The notes: a model not told the origin generated them from the sequence alone. DNA of 33,221 bases from Candidatus Iainarchaeum sp. (GCA_028713495.1 JAQTOF010000006.1:1-33221), one strand, 5' to 3'; positions 1 to 10,100 are shown, numbered from the stretch's first letter. Program-made: numbers and translations.

Positions 1-1
1 G

Positions 2-331
2 GTGTACGGAGAACTCATCGTGAGCGATTACCGCGGGCTGTTCCCGGCCAGAGACACTGAGGAGGCGCTCGTGCGGAAGGGAGCGATCAATGTCCAAGGC
101 GAGGAAGAGATCCATGCGCACAGGTTCGCAGAGCGGGTGCTCGGCAATGATATTTTACGCAGGTGGCTTGAGAAGAGGTATGATATAGACCTTGAAGGCG
201 CAGAGACATCAGAGGATGTGCTAGCAAGGATAGCAGAGCGGCGGAAATGGTACCTCAAAGGCGGAGAGCTCAATATCGCCGAGGCAGCGAGAAGTTTGTT
301 GAGAGCGATGAAGGAAGCCCCAGAGATATAA
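2..331 (+). CDS. C-terminal part of a probable ribosome-biogenesis GTPase (YlqF/YawG-like); may be truncated by window edge
   Basis: ORF open from the window edge; C-terminal pattern 'DVLARIAERRKWYLKGGELNIAEAARSLLRAMKEAPEI' resembles the C-terminal helical region of YlqF-type circularly permuted GTPases. No G-motifs inside the window. Confidence 0.5.
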   Translation: MYGELIVSDYRGLFPARDTEEALVRKGAINVQGEEEIHAHRFAERVLGNDILRRWLEKRYDIDLEGAETSEDVLARIAERRKWYLKGGELNIAEAARSLLRAMKEAPEI

Positions 332-364
332 GTGGCCCGTTTATAAGTTCTATGTAACAGAGGA

Positions 365-883
365 ATGGTTATGATGTGCTCAACAAAATTGCTGCCGCCA
401 CATGAAGGCAAAGAGATAAGGGGATTGCCACCACCCCATAAAGAGAACGGCGGCTCAGGCACATTGTCTCCTTTCCCTACTCTGAAGACATCAGAACCGG
501 ACACTGTGAGGACCCAGAAGAAGCTATTCATACTGGTTGTTGATGATGAATCGCAGAATAGAGAGACCGTGGCCAGGGTTGTGGCACGGATCGGCCATAG
601 CGCAGAACAGGCGGCAAGTGGGAAGGAAGCGCTTGAGAAGCATGCCGCAGCAGAGGTAAAACCTGACCTTGTGATAAGCGACTATAATATGGTTAACATG
701 ACCGGCCTTGAGCTGTTCAGGAACCTCAAGGAGACTGACCCGCATGTGAAGATGATAATCGTCAGCGGCGGTATCGACTCGGATGAGAAACAAACCTGCC
801 TGGCTGAAGGGGTTAAGACAGTCATCCTCAAGCCGTTTAGTATCGGGGAACTGACAGCTGCTATAGAGCGCTTCGGATTTTAA
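365..883 (+). CDS. Stand-alone response-regulator receiver (CheY-like) protein
   Basis: ILVVDDE...DLVISDYNMVNMTGLELFRNLK...KMIIVSGG...VILKPF: acidic pair, phospho-Asp, and Lys of REC domains. A TATA-like 'TTTATAAG' about 25 nt upstream of ATG 365 supports that start. Confidence 0.85.
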   Translation: MVMMCSTKLLPPHEGKEIRGLPPPHKENGGSGTLSPFPTLKTSEPDTVRTQKKLFILVVDDESQNRETVARVVARIGHSAEQAASGKEALEKHAAAEVKPDLVISDYNMVNMTGLELFRNLKETDPHVKMIIVSGGIDSDEKQTCLAEGVKTVILKPFSIGELTAAIERFGF

Positions 884-905
884 ATCGCGCATGTGAATGT
901 GCTGC

Positions 906-1289
906 ATGATCCTCTCTTATCGGAAAGGCTCGCGCGCAGAACGGGAGCTGATAGACTATTTCTCAACGAGGGGATTCTGCGTCATCAGGGCGGCAGGCAG
1001 CGGAGTGAACTCGCTCAGCCCTGACATACTGGTCTTCAAAAGAGGGATGCAGCTCGGCATAGAGGCCAAGGCCATAGAGAAGGAGAACCTGAGCATAGAC
1101 AGGGAACAGTTCGAGAACCTGAAACGCTGGGAAGATATCAGCGGCATAAACTGCTACATCGGCTGGAGACGGAACCGCGAGCCCTGGGTATTCGTGCCCC
1201 TGGCGGTGTTCAAGGAGAACGAGAAGACATTCGGCATAAACTGGAAGAACGCCAGCGGTTTAGGGAAGAAGATTGAGGAATTCTCATAA
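906..1289 (+). CDS. hjc: Archaeal Holliday junction resolvase Hjc
   Basis: MILSYRKGSRAERELIDYFSTRGFCVIRAAGSGVNSLSPDILVFKRGMQLGIEAKA: Hjc family nuclease motifs (RKGxxxErEL, PDIL, E-A-K). Confidence 0.88.
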   Translation: MILSYRKGSRAERELIDYFSTRGFCVIRAAGSGVNSLSPDILVFKRGMQLGIEAKAIEKENLSIDREQFENLKRWEDISGINCYIGWRRNREPWVFVPLAVFKENEKTFGINWKNASGLGKKIEEFS

Positions 1290-1320
1290 AGGCTAAAATA
1301 CTTGCCTTGGTAGCCAAAGC

Positions 1321-2793
1321 ATGACCGGCTTCGGTAAATCACTGCTTTTGGGAACGGCCATCGCGCTTCTTCTGATTTCGTCGCTTTCTTTCGCTGAGAC
1401 CACCTGCACAAGGAACGGCTGCGACATAACCATCACGATAAAGATGGCTTTCGCAGGAGCTGATGACGCATATATCAACAAGTCCACCACTGAGATAGAT
1501 AGCTTCTGGAACGGTCCGAACGGCTTCAGGCCGGTTGGCGACTGCAAATGCAAGATGCATGTGAAGGTGGAGACGCAGAAGGTGGCGGACTGCAAGAATA
1601 ACGCTCCTGCAGGATACCACTGCATAGACGTCACAAAATTCTTCAAGCCTGACGGCACTTATGACAATCCGCCGAGGAACCAGACCAATATCACCGGCGC
1701 GGCTATCTATGTCGGCTACATGTAAGGCATATCAACTGGCAACGGCAACAACAGCGGATCCGGTTGGTGGTCAGACCAGATGAGCAGACCAGTGAATCCA
1801 AACAATCCTGGCGACCAGCATTACAACGATTTCGCGCATGAAGCAGGCCATATGATGGGCCTTAACCACAGCACCAACACCTCGAGCATTATGAACAACA
1901 CACTGGCCACCCAGCCGAGCCAGGCTGACCTTGATGGCGTGGCAAAGGCGATATGCGGCGACAACTATTGCCCTGGCAGCTGCTGCTGCGGCAATGGCGT
2001 AGTGGATAAGGACAAGGGCGAGAACTGCGATCCGAAAGCCAATCCCACAGGCTGCGGGACCGGAGCTTCATGCTGCCCTGTGTGCTGCAGCTGCTACTCA
2101 CCGCTATGTATAGCAGCCAACGGCGAGTATTTGAGCATAGAATCTTGCCAGTCATCGTGCGGCATAGGCGCCTCATGCTACAAGAACTACAAGACAGGAT
2201 GCTGGGACTGCGTGAAGCAGACGGTCGTGGTCACCGGCACATGCAGGGACCCGTCCGTCATCCGCGGTAATCCTGACTGCGACCATGTCGAACGTTCTTT
2301 CGTTGACGAAGCAGTGAGGATGTACAACACGGGCTTGATGATGATGCCTGTGCTGGGCTCGGTATTCTCTGACGAAAGGGTGAATATAATCACGTTCGAA
2401 GGCGATGAAAGCCATGTGGTGACCGAGGGCGGTGCCGTGACAGGTCATGGCGAAGGCCTTCTTCCTGATCCTACGATGACCGTGAGGACGGATAGGGAAA
2501 CTATAAGGCTGGTGGCTGGCGGCGAGATGACAGCATACCAGGCAGTGGCAAATGGAAAGATCATGGTGGAAGGGAACGACTTCTTTAGCGCCCTGAGACT
2601 TGGGCTTTATCGGGTGGTGTTCGGATTCTATAGCACTTTCAATCCTCCAGAGCAGCAGGTGATTGCGGAGGAAGGGCCTGAGCTACCGCAAGAATATTAT
2701 GATGAGATGAACGATGTGAACGAAGCGCCACCTGCAGGAGGAGAGCCGCTTGCTATAGGGGAACCACCGGATGCAGGTTATCGGCCTGAATGA
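1321..2793 (+). pseudogene. Secreted metzincin-type zinc metalloprotease with Cys-rich and C-terminal domains, interrupted by in-frame TAA at 1723-1725
   Basis: ORFs 1321..1725 and 1780..2793 are in the same frame, separated by a single TAA. N-terminal signal peptide in the first; metzincin motif HEAGHMMGLNH in the second. Reading through gives a continuous protein. Confidence 0.75.
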
Positions 2794-3768
2794 TTAGCCA
2801 AGCACTTCCTTCATCCGATCTATCCTGTAATTGGTTATCGGCACGCATTTCTTCACAGGCATGGCGCCGTACTTCTTATACAACAAGGAACCGGCGTAGG
2901 CAATCATCGCCCCATTATCGCTGTTCAGCTCGTCAGGAGCGACACCGAACGAAACGTCGGCCTCCACGCACATCTGCTTCAGCATCTGCTGGAGCCGTTT
3001 GTTCTGCGCCACACCACCGCACACGACCAGGTGCTTCTTCCTAGTGAGGAACAATGCCCGTTCCGTCACTTCGCAGGTCATGGCGAACGAAGTCTCCATC
3101 AATGAATATGCCACATCGCGATGCGGATGGCTTTTCGCGGCTTTCTCGGCAGCAGTCTGCAGGCCAGAGAAGACCAGATTCATGCCTTTCACTGAATATG
3201 GCAATGGAACGTACTTTCCGCCTTCTGCGAGCTTGGCCAGTGCCGCACCGTGCGCCTCTTTCATGCCTATCGCCCGCGCGAATGAATCAAAGAGATTTCC
3301 GATGCCCACATCCAGGGTCTCCCCGAGGATGTGGTAATAGCTATCTTCATCTTCAGCCAGTATCTGGCTGTTGCCGCCTGAAAGATAGAGGACCAATGGC
3401 TTCTCCATCCTGCACATGTGCTCGCTTATCTTGACATGGGCATAGCAATGGTTCACGCCGATCAGTGGCTTGTTGTATTTCAGGGCGAGATATTTAGCCC
3501 CGGCTATGCCGACAGAAAGAGGTGAGCCGATGCCTGGCCCTTGTGAGAATGCGATGAGGTCGATGTCATTAAATTTGGTTTTCGCTGATGCGAGGCTGCG
3601 AGAAAGAACAGACGAGAATGTGCTGGCATGATGGTCTGCCATCTTCCTTGGTATGAGGCCCTCTGCTCCGCCAGAATAGCGGTCGATGATATTGGAGAGC
3701 ACCTTGCCGCCATCGGTTATCCCTATGGAAAGCGTGTGCGCTGTGCTCTCTATGCCAAGGACTTTCAT
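2794..3768 (-). CDS. kae1: tRNA N6-threonylcarbamoyladenosine biosynthesis protein Kae1 (stand-alone, no Bud32 fusion)
   Basis: [17 protein letters not shown]...VNHCYAHVKISE...LYLSGGNSQI...VCGGVAQNKRLQQML: Kae1/TsaD motifs; 324 aa ends without a kinase domain. Confidence 0.93.
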   Translation of the reverse strand: MKVLGIESTAHTLSIGITDGGKVLSNIIDRYSGGAEGLIPRKMADHHASTFSSVLSRSLASAKTKFNDIDLIAFSQGPGIGSPLSVGIAGAKYLALKYNKPLIGVNHCYAHVKISEHMCRMEKPLVLYLSGGNSQILAEDEDSYYHILGETLDVGIGNLFDSFARAIGMKEAHGAALAKLAEGGKYVPLPYSVKGMNLVFSGLQTAAEKAAKSHPHRDVAYSLMETSFAMTCEVTERALFLTRKKHLVVCGGVAQNKRLQQMLKQMCVEADVSFGVAPDELNSDNGAMIAYAGSLLYKKYGAMPVKKCVPITNYRIDRMKEVLG

Positions 3769-4478
3769 GTCATCAGCTTCATCACTGCTATGGAAAGGAG
3801 GTTATAGATCATATGGACTGCGATGCAGGGCACCACGCTCTTGGATATCCTGTATATGGAGCCCAGCAGCAGGGCTATCACGAACACGCCGACTATCTCC
3901 ACCACAGAGCCATAGGAGAGATGCAAGATGCCGAATACGAACGCTGCCAGGATTATGCCTGTCAGGGATGCTGCGGATAAAGCCCGAGGCGTATTCCCGA
4001 ATATAGAGGATGCGAAGGATATGGCTGCCGGAACGAGCATCGCCCTGAAGAACAGCTCTTCTGTGATAGGGGCGATGAAGACTGCGAGGGCGAGCACCAG
4101 GATCGGCAGGTCGCTGACTTTCTCCACCACTTTCTCCTGGTCATTGAAGCCGATCACAAGGGCTACGAGCTGGAGCCAGAACAGGAGGGTGAATAAAGCC
4201 GTCAGGCCGATGGCAGTGAAGAGGATATGGTTCTTGATATCGAGGTTTATACCCATGGAAGCCAGGGTGGTGCGGAGATCCTTTCTCCACAAGAAAAGCA
4301 GGGCAGCAGACAGCAGGAATAGATGTATCGCTCCTGACCCGAGGTAGATGTAATTATCCAGGACCGGGACGCAGAAACCGGCCTGCAGGAATTGGCAACC
4401 GACAGAGAGCATGAATACCGCTGCTGCGATCACCGCTAGGATAAGGAACAGGATGACAGGCACTTGAAGAGGTTTCAT
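3765..4478 (-). CDS. CPBP-family intramembrane metalloprotease (Abi-like)
   Basis: Multi-TM protein with [23 protein letters not shown] and HMIYN motifs; start at MKPLQVP (4478) overlaps the S27ae stop as ATGA. Confidence 0.8.
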   Translation of the reverse strand: MKPLQVPVILFLILAVIAAAVFMLSVGCQFLQAGFCVPVLDNYIYLGSGAIHLFLLSAALLFLWRKDLRTTLASMGINLDIKNHILFTAIGLTALFTLLFWLQLVALVIGFNDQEKVVEKVSDLPILVLALAVFIAPITEELFFRAMLVPAAISFASSIFGNTPRALSAASLTGIILAAFVFGILHLSYGSVVEIVGVFVIALLLGSIYRISKSVVPCIAVHMIYNLLSIAVMKLMT

Positions 4479-4642
4479 TTTCTCTCGAAGTATCCGCATT
4501 TGCCGCAGGCGCGCCTGTCCTTGTGCTCTGCCAGCCTGACGCCGGATCCGCATTTCGGGCATGACTTGCCGGGCTTGTATGGCCCTTTCTTCTTTTCCTT
4601 CTTCTTCGGGGCCGGAGCCGCTTTCTTTTTTTCCTCAGCCAT
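4475..4642 (-). CDS. rps27ae: 30S ribosomal protein S27ae (55 aa; missing from ORF track)
   Basis: Minus-strand translation [56 protein letters not shown]-x2-C...C-x2-C zinc ribbon typical of S27ae; located between S24e and the Kae1 block as in other archaea. Confidence 0.93.
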   Translation of the reverse strand: MAEEKKKAAPAPKKKEKKKGPYKPGKSCPKCGSGVRLAEHKDRRACGKCGYFERK

Positions 4643-4647
4643 AATCA

Positions 4648-4977
4648 TCACGCTTTCTTCTTAGGCGCAGGAGCGGCCTTTTTCTTCTTCTCAGGCTTCT
4701 GCATCATGCCTTCGCGGACCTTCACATATGTGGGTTCCGTCGCTATGAGCAGTTCCTTGCTCGGATATGCATATGCAGTGATCGTCACGCTGTGCCTGCC
4801 GAAGCTGCTGACGACCTTCCTGAGGACCATGAGCTCTGGGTTGGCGCCGATCTTCTGGCTTACAGCCTCCTTCAGCTGGAGCCTCTTTGGCGTGGCCGCA
4901 TCAAAGCTCACCTCAGCCACTATCTCCTTGCGGTCAAGGAGCTTGTTGTCAGTATTGGATACTATGTTTACGTTCAT
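4648..4977 (-). CDS. rps24e: 30S ribosomal protein S24e
   Basis: [61 protein letters not shown]. Confidence 0.93.
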   Translation of the reverse strand: MNVNIVSNTDNKLLDRKEIVAEVSFDAATPKRLQLKEAVSQKIGANPELMVLRKVVSSFGRHSVTITAYAYPSKELLIATEPTYVKVREGMMQKPEKKKKAAPAPKKKA

Positions 4978-5366
4978 TTCACCCTCTCCATCTTCTTCCT
5001 GCCCATGGCTTCAAGCACCTCGGCCTCCTTGCCGGCCGCGGCCTGGCTTTGGAGATCTGCGGGTATCTCAAGGTCGTAGACCTCGTAGGTCTGCTGATCC
5101 ATGACCTGGGCGCTGTTGCCTGAAACAGACATGATCTGGACGTTCTTCCTTTCTATGATGGGGACATCAACGTCGGCATCACCCGGAGTGAGAAGGGTCT
5201 TCTTCTGCCCCTCGAACACGCCTATGGCGGTTATCCTCATCTTGGCAGCCCCGTGCTTGCCAGGCTTGGAGCTTTCTATCTCCACCACCTTGCAGGGGAT
5301 GTCGTCTATGAGCACGTATTTCCCTATCTTCAGTTCCTTAGCTACGGCAAATACTTTCTCTACCAT
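4974..5366 (-). CDS. Translation initiation factor aIF5A
   Basis: VEIESSKPGKHGAAKMRI hypusine-site loop; VEKVFAVAKELKIGKYVLIDDIPCKV. Start chosen at MVEKV. Confidence 0.93.
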   Translation of the reverse strand: MVEKVFAVAKELKIGKYVLIDDIPCKVVEIESSKPGKHGAAKMRITAIGVFEGQKKTLLTPGDADVDVPIIERKNVQIMSVSGNSAQVMDQQTYEVYDLEIPADLQSQAAAGKEAEVLEAMGRKKMERVK

Positions 5367-5392
5367 TTTTACACCTGACAATTCGAGAGCTA

Positions 5393-5419
5393 TTAGTTAT
5401 AAAACACTAGGGTTTTTAA
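5393..5419. promoter_or_regulatory. Divergent promoter region between aIF5A (-) and TatD (+)
   Basis: TATA-like GTTTTATAAC reading on minus (about 5395-5404) and GTTTTTAAAT reading on plus (about 5410-5419), in a 60-nt intergenic gap. Confidence 0.5.
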
Positions 5420-5428
5420 ATCTGGATT

Positions 5429-6157
5429 ATGGTCATCGTGGATTCGCATACTCATCTCTACGACATGAAAAAAGGATACGAATTGCCAGCCGACATACTG
5501 CCTGTTGTAGCAGGTTATTCGCACTCGTCCAACAGGAAGGCAGTCGAACTCAGGGAACAGAAGGGATATCCGATCATACTCGGCATCGCACCCCAGACAG
5601 CGATCAAGAAGGACATTGAACGGCTGGATGAATGGGTGGATTTCATAAGACAGAACAAGCCGAACGGAATAGGCGAGGTGGGGCTCGATTACAAATGGGC
5701 CCAGACGACCAAAGACATAGAGAACGAACGCATCGTGTTTGAGAGGATGATCTCGCTGGCGAAGGAGATGGACCTGCCGATCATCATACATTCACGGAAT
5801 AATCCTAATGAAAATGATTTGCCGAAAGATGCGGTGGATGATATCTTGCCCTTAGTGAAGGGGATGAGGGTGCTCATGCATTTCTATAGCGGGACTGCCG
5901 AGCAGGCAGAGAAGATAGTGGCTGACGGGGGCTATATATCCATGACCCATATGCGCTCCAAGGAGAGGAGGAAAGTTATTAATATCGTGCCGCTGGATAG
6001 ACTTCTCGTGGAAAGCGACTGCCCTTATGTGGGCAAGAGCCCGGAAAGCATACGTGAAGCTGTGGCGTACATAGCAGAAGCGAAAGGCCTTGATGTCGAG
6101 ACCGTGGGCCAGGCGACTGCTGCGAACGCCGCGAAATTCTTCAATTTCAGGTTATAG
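5429..6157 (+). CDS. TatD-family metal-dependent hydrolase/deoxyribonuclease
   Basis: VDSHTHL, GIGEVGLDY, PIIIHSR, LVESDCPY motifs. Confidence 0.92.
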   Translation: MVIVDSHTHLYDMKKGYELPADILPVVAGYSHSSNRKAVELREQKGYPIILGIAPQTAIKKDIERLDEWVDFIRQNKPNGIGEVGLDYKWAQTTKDIENERIVFERMISLAKEMDLPIIIHSRNNPNENDLPKDAVDDILPLVKGMRVLMHFYSGTAEQAEKIVADGGYISMTHMRSKERRKVINIVPLDRLLVESDCPYVGKSPESIREAVAYIAEAKGLDVETVGQATAANAAKFFNFRL

Positions 6158-6159
6158 AC

Positions 6160-6639
6160 ATGTTCGACTTAGGAAAGATGTTCGGGAAGAAAGCGAAGCC
6201 GGATATAGCATTATTGGTGGATGGCCCGAACGTCTTGCGCAAGCAGTTCAATATAGATCTGATTGCAGTGAAGAAGGAGCTAGGCAAGTACGGCAACATC
6301 AGAATAGCCAAGATATACCTTGACCAGTACGCCTCTGATAAATTGATAGAGGCCATGGTGAACCAGGGATTCCAGACCGAGATAACCACAGGCGACGTGG
6401 ATGTCACCATGGCGATCGAGGCCATGGAGTATGTGGTGGACCCGAATATAGATATCATAGCGCTCATGACAAGGGATACCGATTATCGGCCGCTACTGGT
6501 GAAGGCCAGGGCAAGGGGCAAGAAAAGCATAATAATCGCGACTGATTTCGGCTTCAGCGCGGCATTGAGGAACACTGCCGACAAAGTGCTGATATTCAAG
6601 GGTAAGGGAGAAATCGAGACGCTGGAGAACAGCGAATGA
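6160..6639 (+). CDS. NYN (PIN-like) domain protein, LabA/DUF88 type
   Basis: IALLVDGPNVLRK...DVTMAIEAMEY...IIALMTRDTDYRPLLVKARARGKKSIII: NYN catalytic Asp residues. Confidence 0.85.
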   Translation: MFDLGKMFGKKAKPDIALLVDGPNVLRKQFNIDLIAVKKELGKYGNIRIAKIYLDQYASDKLIEAMVNQGFQTEITTGDVDVTMAIEAMEYVVDPNIDIIALMTRDTDYRPLLVKARARGKKSIIIATDFGFSAALRNTADKVLIFKGKGEIETLENSE

Positions 6640-6695
6640 GTTATAAAACCTACCCTCATAGGAATAGAAAGATTTGTTTTTTGAGAGGTGAAACT

Positions 6696-6920
6696 ATGCC
6701 AGAGAGGAGACCATTCGACGTTTTGAACAGCTCTTTGAACAACACCGTCATCATCGGTATGAAGGGCGGTTATGAATTCCGCGGTGTGATGGTGGCGTAC
6801 GATGTCCACATGAACATCGTGCTTGAGAAGGCCGAGCAGATGATGAACGGCGAGGTCAAGAGAGGCGTGGGCACCGTGCTTCTGCGCGGCGACTCAGTGA
6901 CGTTCATATCGCCTTCATAG
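6696..6920 (+). CDS. Archaeal Sm-like protein (LSm/SmAP)
   Basis: RPFDVLNSSLNNTVIIGMKGGYEFRGVMVAYDVHMNIVLEKAEQ...GTVLLRGDSVTFIS: Sm1 and Sm2 motifs; GAGGTG Shine-Dalgarno upstream. Confidence 0.93.
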   Translation: MPERRPFDVLNSSLNNTVIIGMKGGYEFRGVMVAYDVHMNIVLEKAEQMMNGEVKRGVGTVLLRGDSVTFISPS

Positions 6921-6950
6921 ATCTTTATTTGATTTTTTTCTTTTCTACTT
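6921..6950 (+). terminator. T-rich archaeal-type terminator after Sm gene
   Basis: ATCTTTATTTGATTTTTTTCTTTTC directly after the stop codon. Confidence 0.45.
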
Positions 6951-6951
6951 C

Positions 6952-7023
6952 GGGCTCGTAGCTCAGTAGCAGAGCACCCGCTTGGCGTGCGGGGGGCCGG
7001 GGGTGCGAGTCCCCCCGAGTCCA
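6952..7023 (+). tRNA. tRNA-Ala (anticodon GGC), atypical D- and T-loops; CCA not encoded
   Basis: Acceptor GGGCTCG/CGAGTCC, D-stem GCTC/GAGC, anticodon stem CCCGC/GCGGG with loop TTGGCGT, T-stem GGGGG/CCCCC with loop TGCGAGT, discriminator A. Confidence 0.93.
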
Positions 7024-7101
7024 CTATTATAACTACTAGTCCCATTAGGGCAGGAACCAGAAACGCTTTTTAATCTGTCTTGATAATATACTTCGATAGT
7101 A

Positions 7102-10100
7102 ATGGTCTTTATCTCCCGCCTCAAATTGAGGAATTTCAAATCTTTCAAGGCAGCGGATATAACCCTGCCGAAGACTTTCATATGCTTCGCTGGCCCCAAC
7201 GGCAGCGGCAAGTCTAATCTTTGCGACGCCATCCGCTTCGTCATGGGAGAGACCAGCCTGAAATCCCTCAGGGCGAAGAAGGTCACGGACCTTATCCACA
7301 CGGGCTCCAGGACCGCAGAGGTCACCATGATAATGGAGGACGGCAACAACGGCGGCGGTCACAGGTACGAGATAAAAAGGGCCATCCGCGAGGACGGCAA
7401 GATAAAATACCGCTTCAACGACAAACGGACCACCAGGAGCACAGTCCTGGAGGCATTGAAGAAGCACAACCTTGACGAGAGCGGCAGGAACACCATAGCC
7501 CAAGGCGAGGTCCAGCGCGTAATCAGCATGAACGGCAAGGAAAGAAGAACCATCATAGACAGCGTTGCAGGGATCGCTGATTTCGAGGAGAAGAAAAAAG
7601 AGGCAGTGCACGAGCTGGACATAGTTGACACCAGGATAAAGGATGCCAGGCTGGTGCTGGGGGAGAGGAAGACGTTCCTGGAGGACCTCGGCAGGGAAAG
7701 GGATGTCGCCCTGAAATATATAGATGCCAAGAAGGCGCTCACAGATGCCAAGGGAACCCTGCTCAAGAACGAGATGGACAGGCTCGATAAGGACCTGAAG
7801 GACTCGTCCAATCATGAGGAGAAGCTGATCGCGCTCCAGAAGGTCAAGGAGGCGGAGATGGCTGAAGTCGAGAAGGCCATAGCCGATGTGGAGGTCGAGC
7901 GGGCGAAGATCAGCCAGGATATACAGGCCAAGCAGAAGACGAATGCGCTCATAAGGAAGCTTGAGGAGCTGAAGGCTTCCTGCGGCTCAAAGAGGCAGCT
8001 CATAGACGACAAAGAGGCTTCAGTCAAGACGCTGAAGTCAGATGCAGAGGTCCTTGCCAAGGAGATCGAGAAGGAAAAACACGCGATGGAAAAGCTGGGC
8101 GAAGGGCTCAGCGAGCTGGAAACCCACCTCAAGGAAGCTGAGGAGAAGCTGGCTGCCGAAGGCGGGATGGCAGAGGACGTGAGGGTGACGGGCTTCAGGA
8201 AGTCGCTTGAGGCCCAGGAGAAAGAGCTTTCATCGGTCCGCGAGAAGCTGGCGGTCCTTGAATCCGAAGCCAACGCAGCCAAACAGCTCATGGACGCGAG
8301 GAAAGAGGAAGAGAAGAGCATCAGCCCGAAGGAGGGCGGCGAGAAGGAGGAAAGCGAGCATCCGGATGATCTCAGGAGGCAGGCAGACAGGATAGCCAAG
8401 GACATAGAAAAATCATTCTCACGCACAAAGGAGATAAACGCGAAGATGGCTGAGCTGGACAAGGAGATGCTCACGCTGAAGGAAAAGGCGGCCATCTTCA
8501 GGGTGAGGAGCTCGCCGCAGCTGGCGAATCCTGCGCTCGGCTTCATAAGCGAGCTGACGAAGGATAAGAAGACCGGCATCTACGGCACTGTCGCTGATTT
8601 GATAAGCTTCGACAACAAGCATGCGAACGCCGTGGAGGCTGCCGGAGGGGCGAGACTGCTCTATGTGGTCGTGGACAGCGTGGATACCGCCACTGCGACC
8701 ATAGAGAAGCTGAAGGCCGCCAAGGCAGGAAGGGCGACGTTCATACCTCTGGATACAGTACGCACGAACGCGCCTGCGAAGGCGAATGGATTCTCATCGG
8801 TCATGGATGTCGTCGACTTCAAGGGCGAGGTGAGGCGGGCAGTGGAATATGTCTTCGCAGACACATTGCTCGTTGATTCCGTGTCAGATGCGAAAAAGCT
8901 CGGCATAGGGACAGGGAGGATGGTGACGCTGGACGGCGAGATATTCGAGCGCTCTGGCATAGTGAGCGGAGGCCGCACCCAGGGCGGCATGCTCGGGGCG
9001 AACCAGCTCAGGAAGATAGAGAACGAGCTGAACGAAGTGAAGGCCACAAAAGACGCTTTCCTCCAGGAATTATACTCCATAAGGGAAGACGAATCCAAGA
9101 TGAGGGCCGAGAAGTCCCAGATAGAGATAAAGATAAAGACGCTTGAGATGACCCGGAAGATGGAGGATGAGAGAAGGAAAGAGAGCGAAGCGCTGGTAAA
9201 AAGGAAGGAACAGCTCGGCGAGGAGATAGCCAGGCTGGGGAAGGAGATAGAAGCCAAGCATGCAGAGAAGGAGAAGCTGAAGGGCTCCTTGGGTTCCATG
9301 GAGAAGAAGGCATCCGATCTGAAGGCAGAGCTGCATGCTGCAGAGGAGGAGTTCAGGAAGCACACTGAAGCCACAAGCAAGAAAAGGGCAGAGATGAGCG
9401 CCAAGGTGTCATCGTTACGCGCCAAGATAGAAGGCAAGAAGAGCGAATCCGAGCTGCGCATGAAGGAATTGTCTGCCAAAGAAGAGAGGCTGAGCAAGCT
9501 GGGCAAGGATGAGAAGGATGCCCACAGCAGGATAGGCGAAGTGAAGAAGCAGATAAAGGACGAGGAAACGGAGATCACCGCGGTCGAGGAGAAGATAAGC
9601 GCGGTCAGCAAGGACATAGAGAAGCTTTTCGAGCAATTGAAATCCTATGAGGATAAGCTCGAGAACCTTGGCGGGAAGCGCGGCAAGATGAGGATGGACC
9701 TGGACAAGGCAGGAAGGGACGTGGGCCAGTTCACCGTGAAGAAGGCGACAGCCGCCACAAGGCTAGAGGATATCAAGGCAGAGTTCGCATCATACTCAAC
9801 AGCGGAGTTCATCAAGGCCAACAAGGAGGAGCTCAACAGGATGATAACCGATTCCGAAACCACCCTTGCTGCTTTAGGCAACGTCAACATGGCGGCCATA
9901 GAGATGTATGGAAAGAAGAAGGCGGAGATAGATGATGTGGAATCCAGGATAGGCAAGCTGGATACTGAACGCGAGGCCATCCTTTCCATGATAAGCGAGA
10001 TAGACGAGCACAAGAAAGCGGCATTCTTCGAGACGTTCGATGCGGTCAGCCAGAACTTCAGCGGCATGTTCAAGCACATCAGCGTGGGCCAGGGGCATCT

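Noticed and set aside
1723-1725. Pyrrolysine/selenocysteine recoding at the metzincin stop
   Set aside because: The codon is TAA, not TAG or TGA, and TAA terminates other genes here.
8661-9617. Long minus-strand ORFs inside smc (8661..9617, 7812..8579, 7045..7815, 9645..10079)
   Set aside because: Ser/Leu/Phe-rich low-complexity translations antisense to a clear SMC coiled coil; typical of codon bias on the opposite strand.
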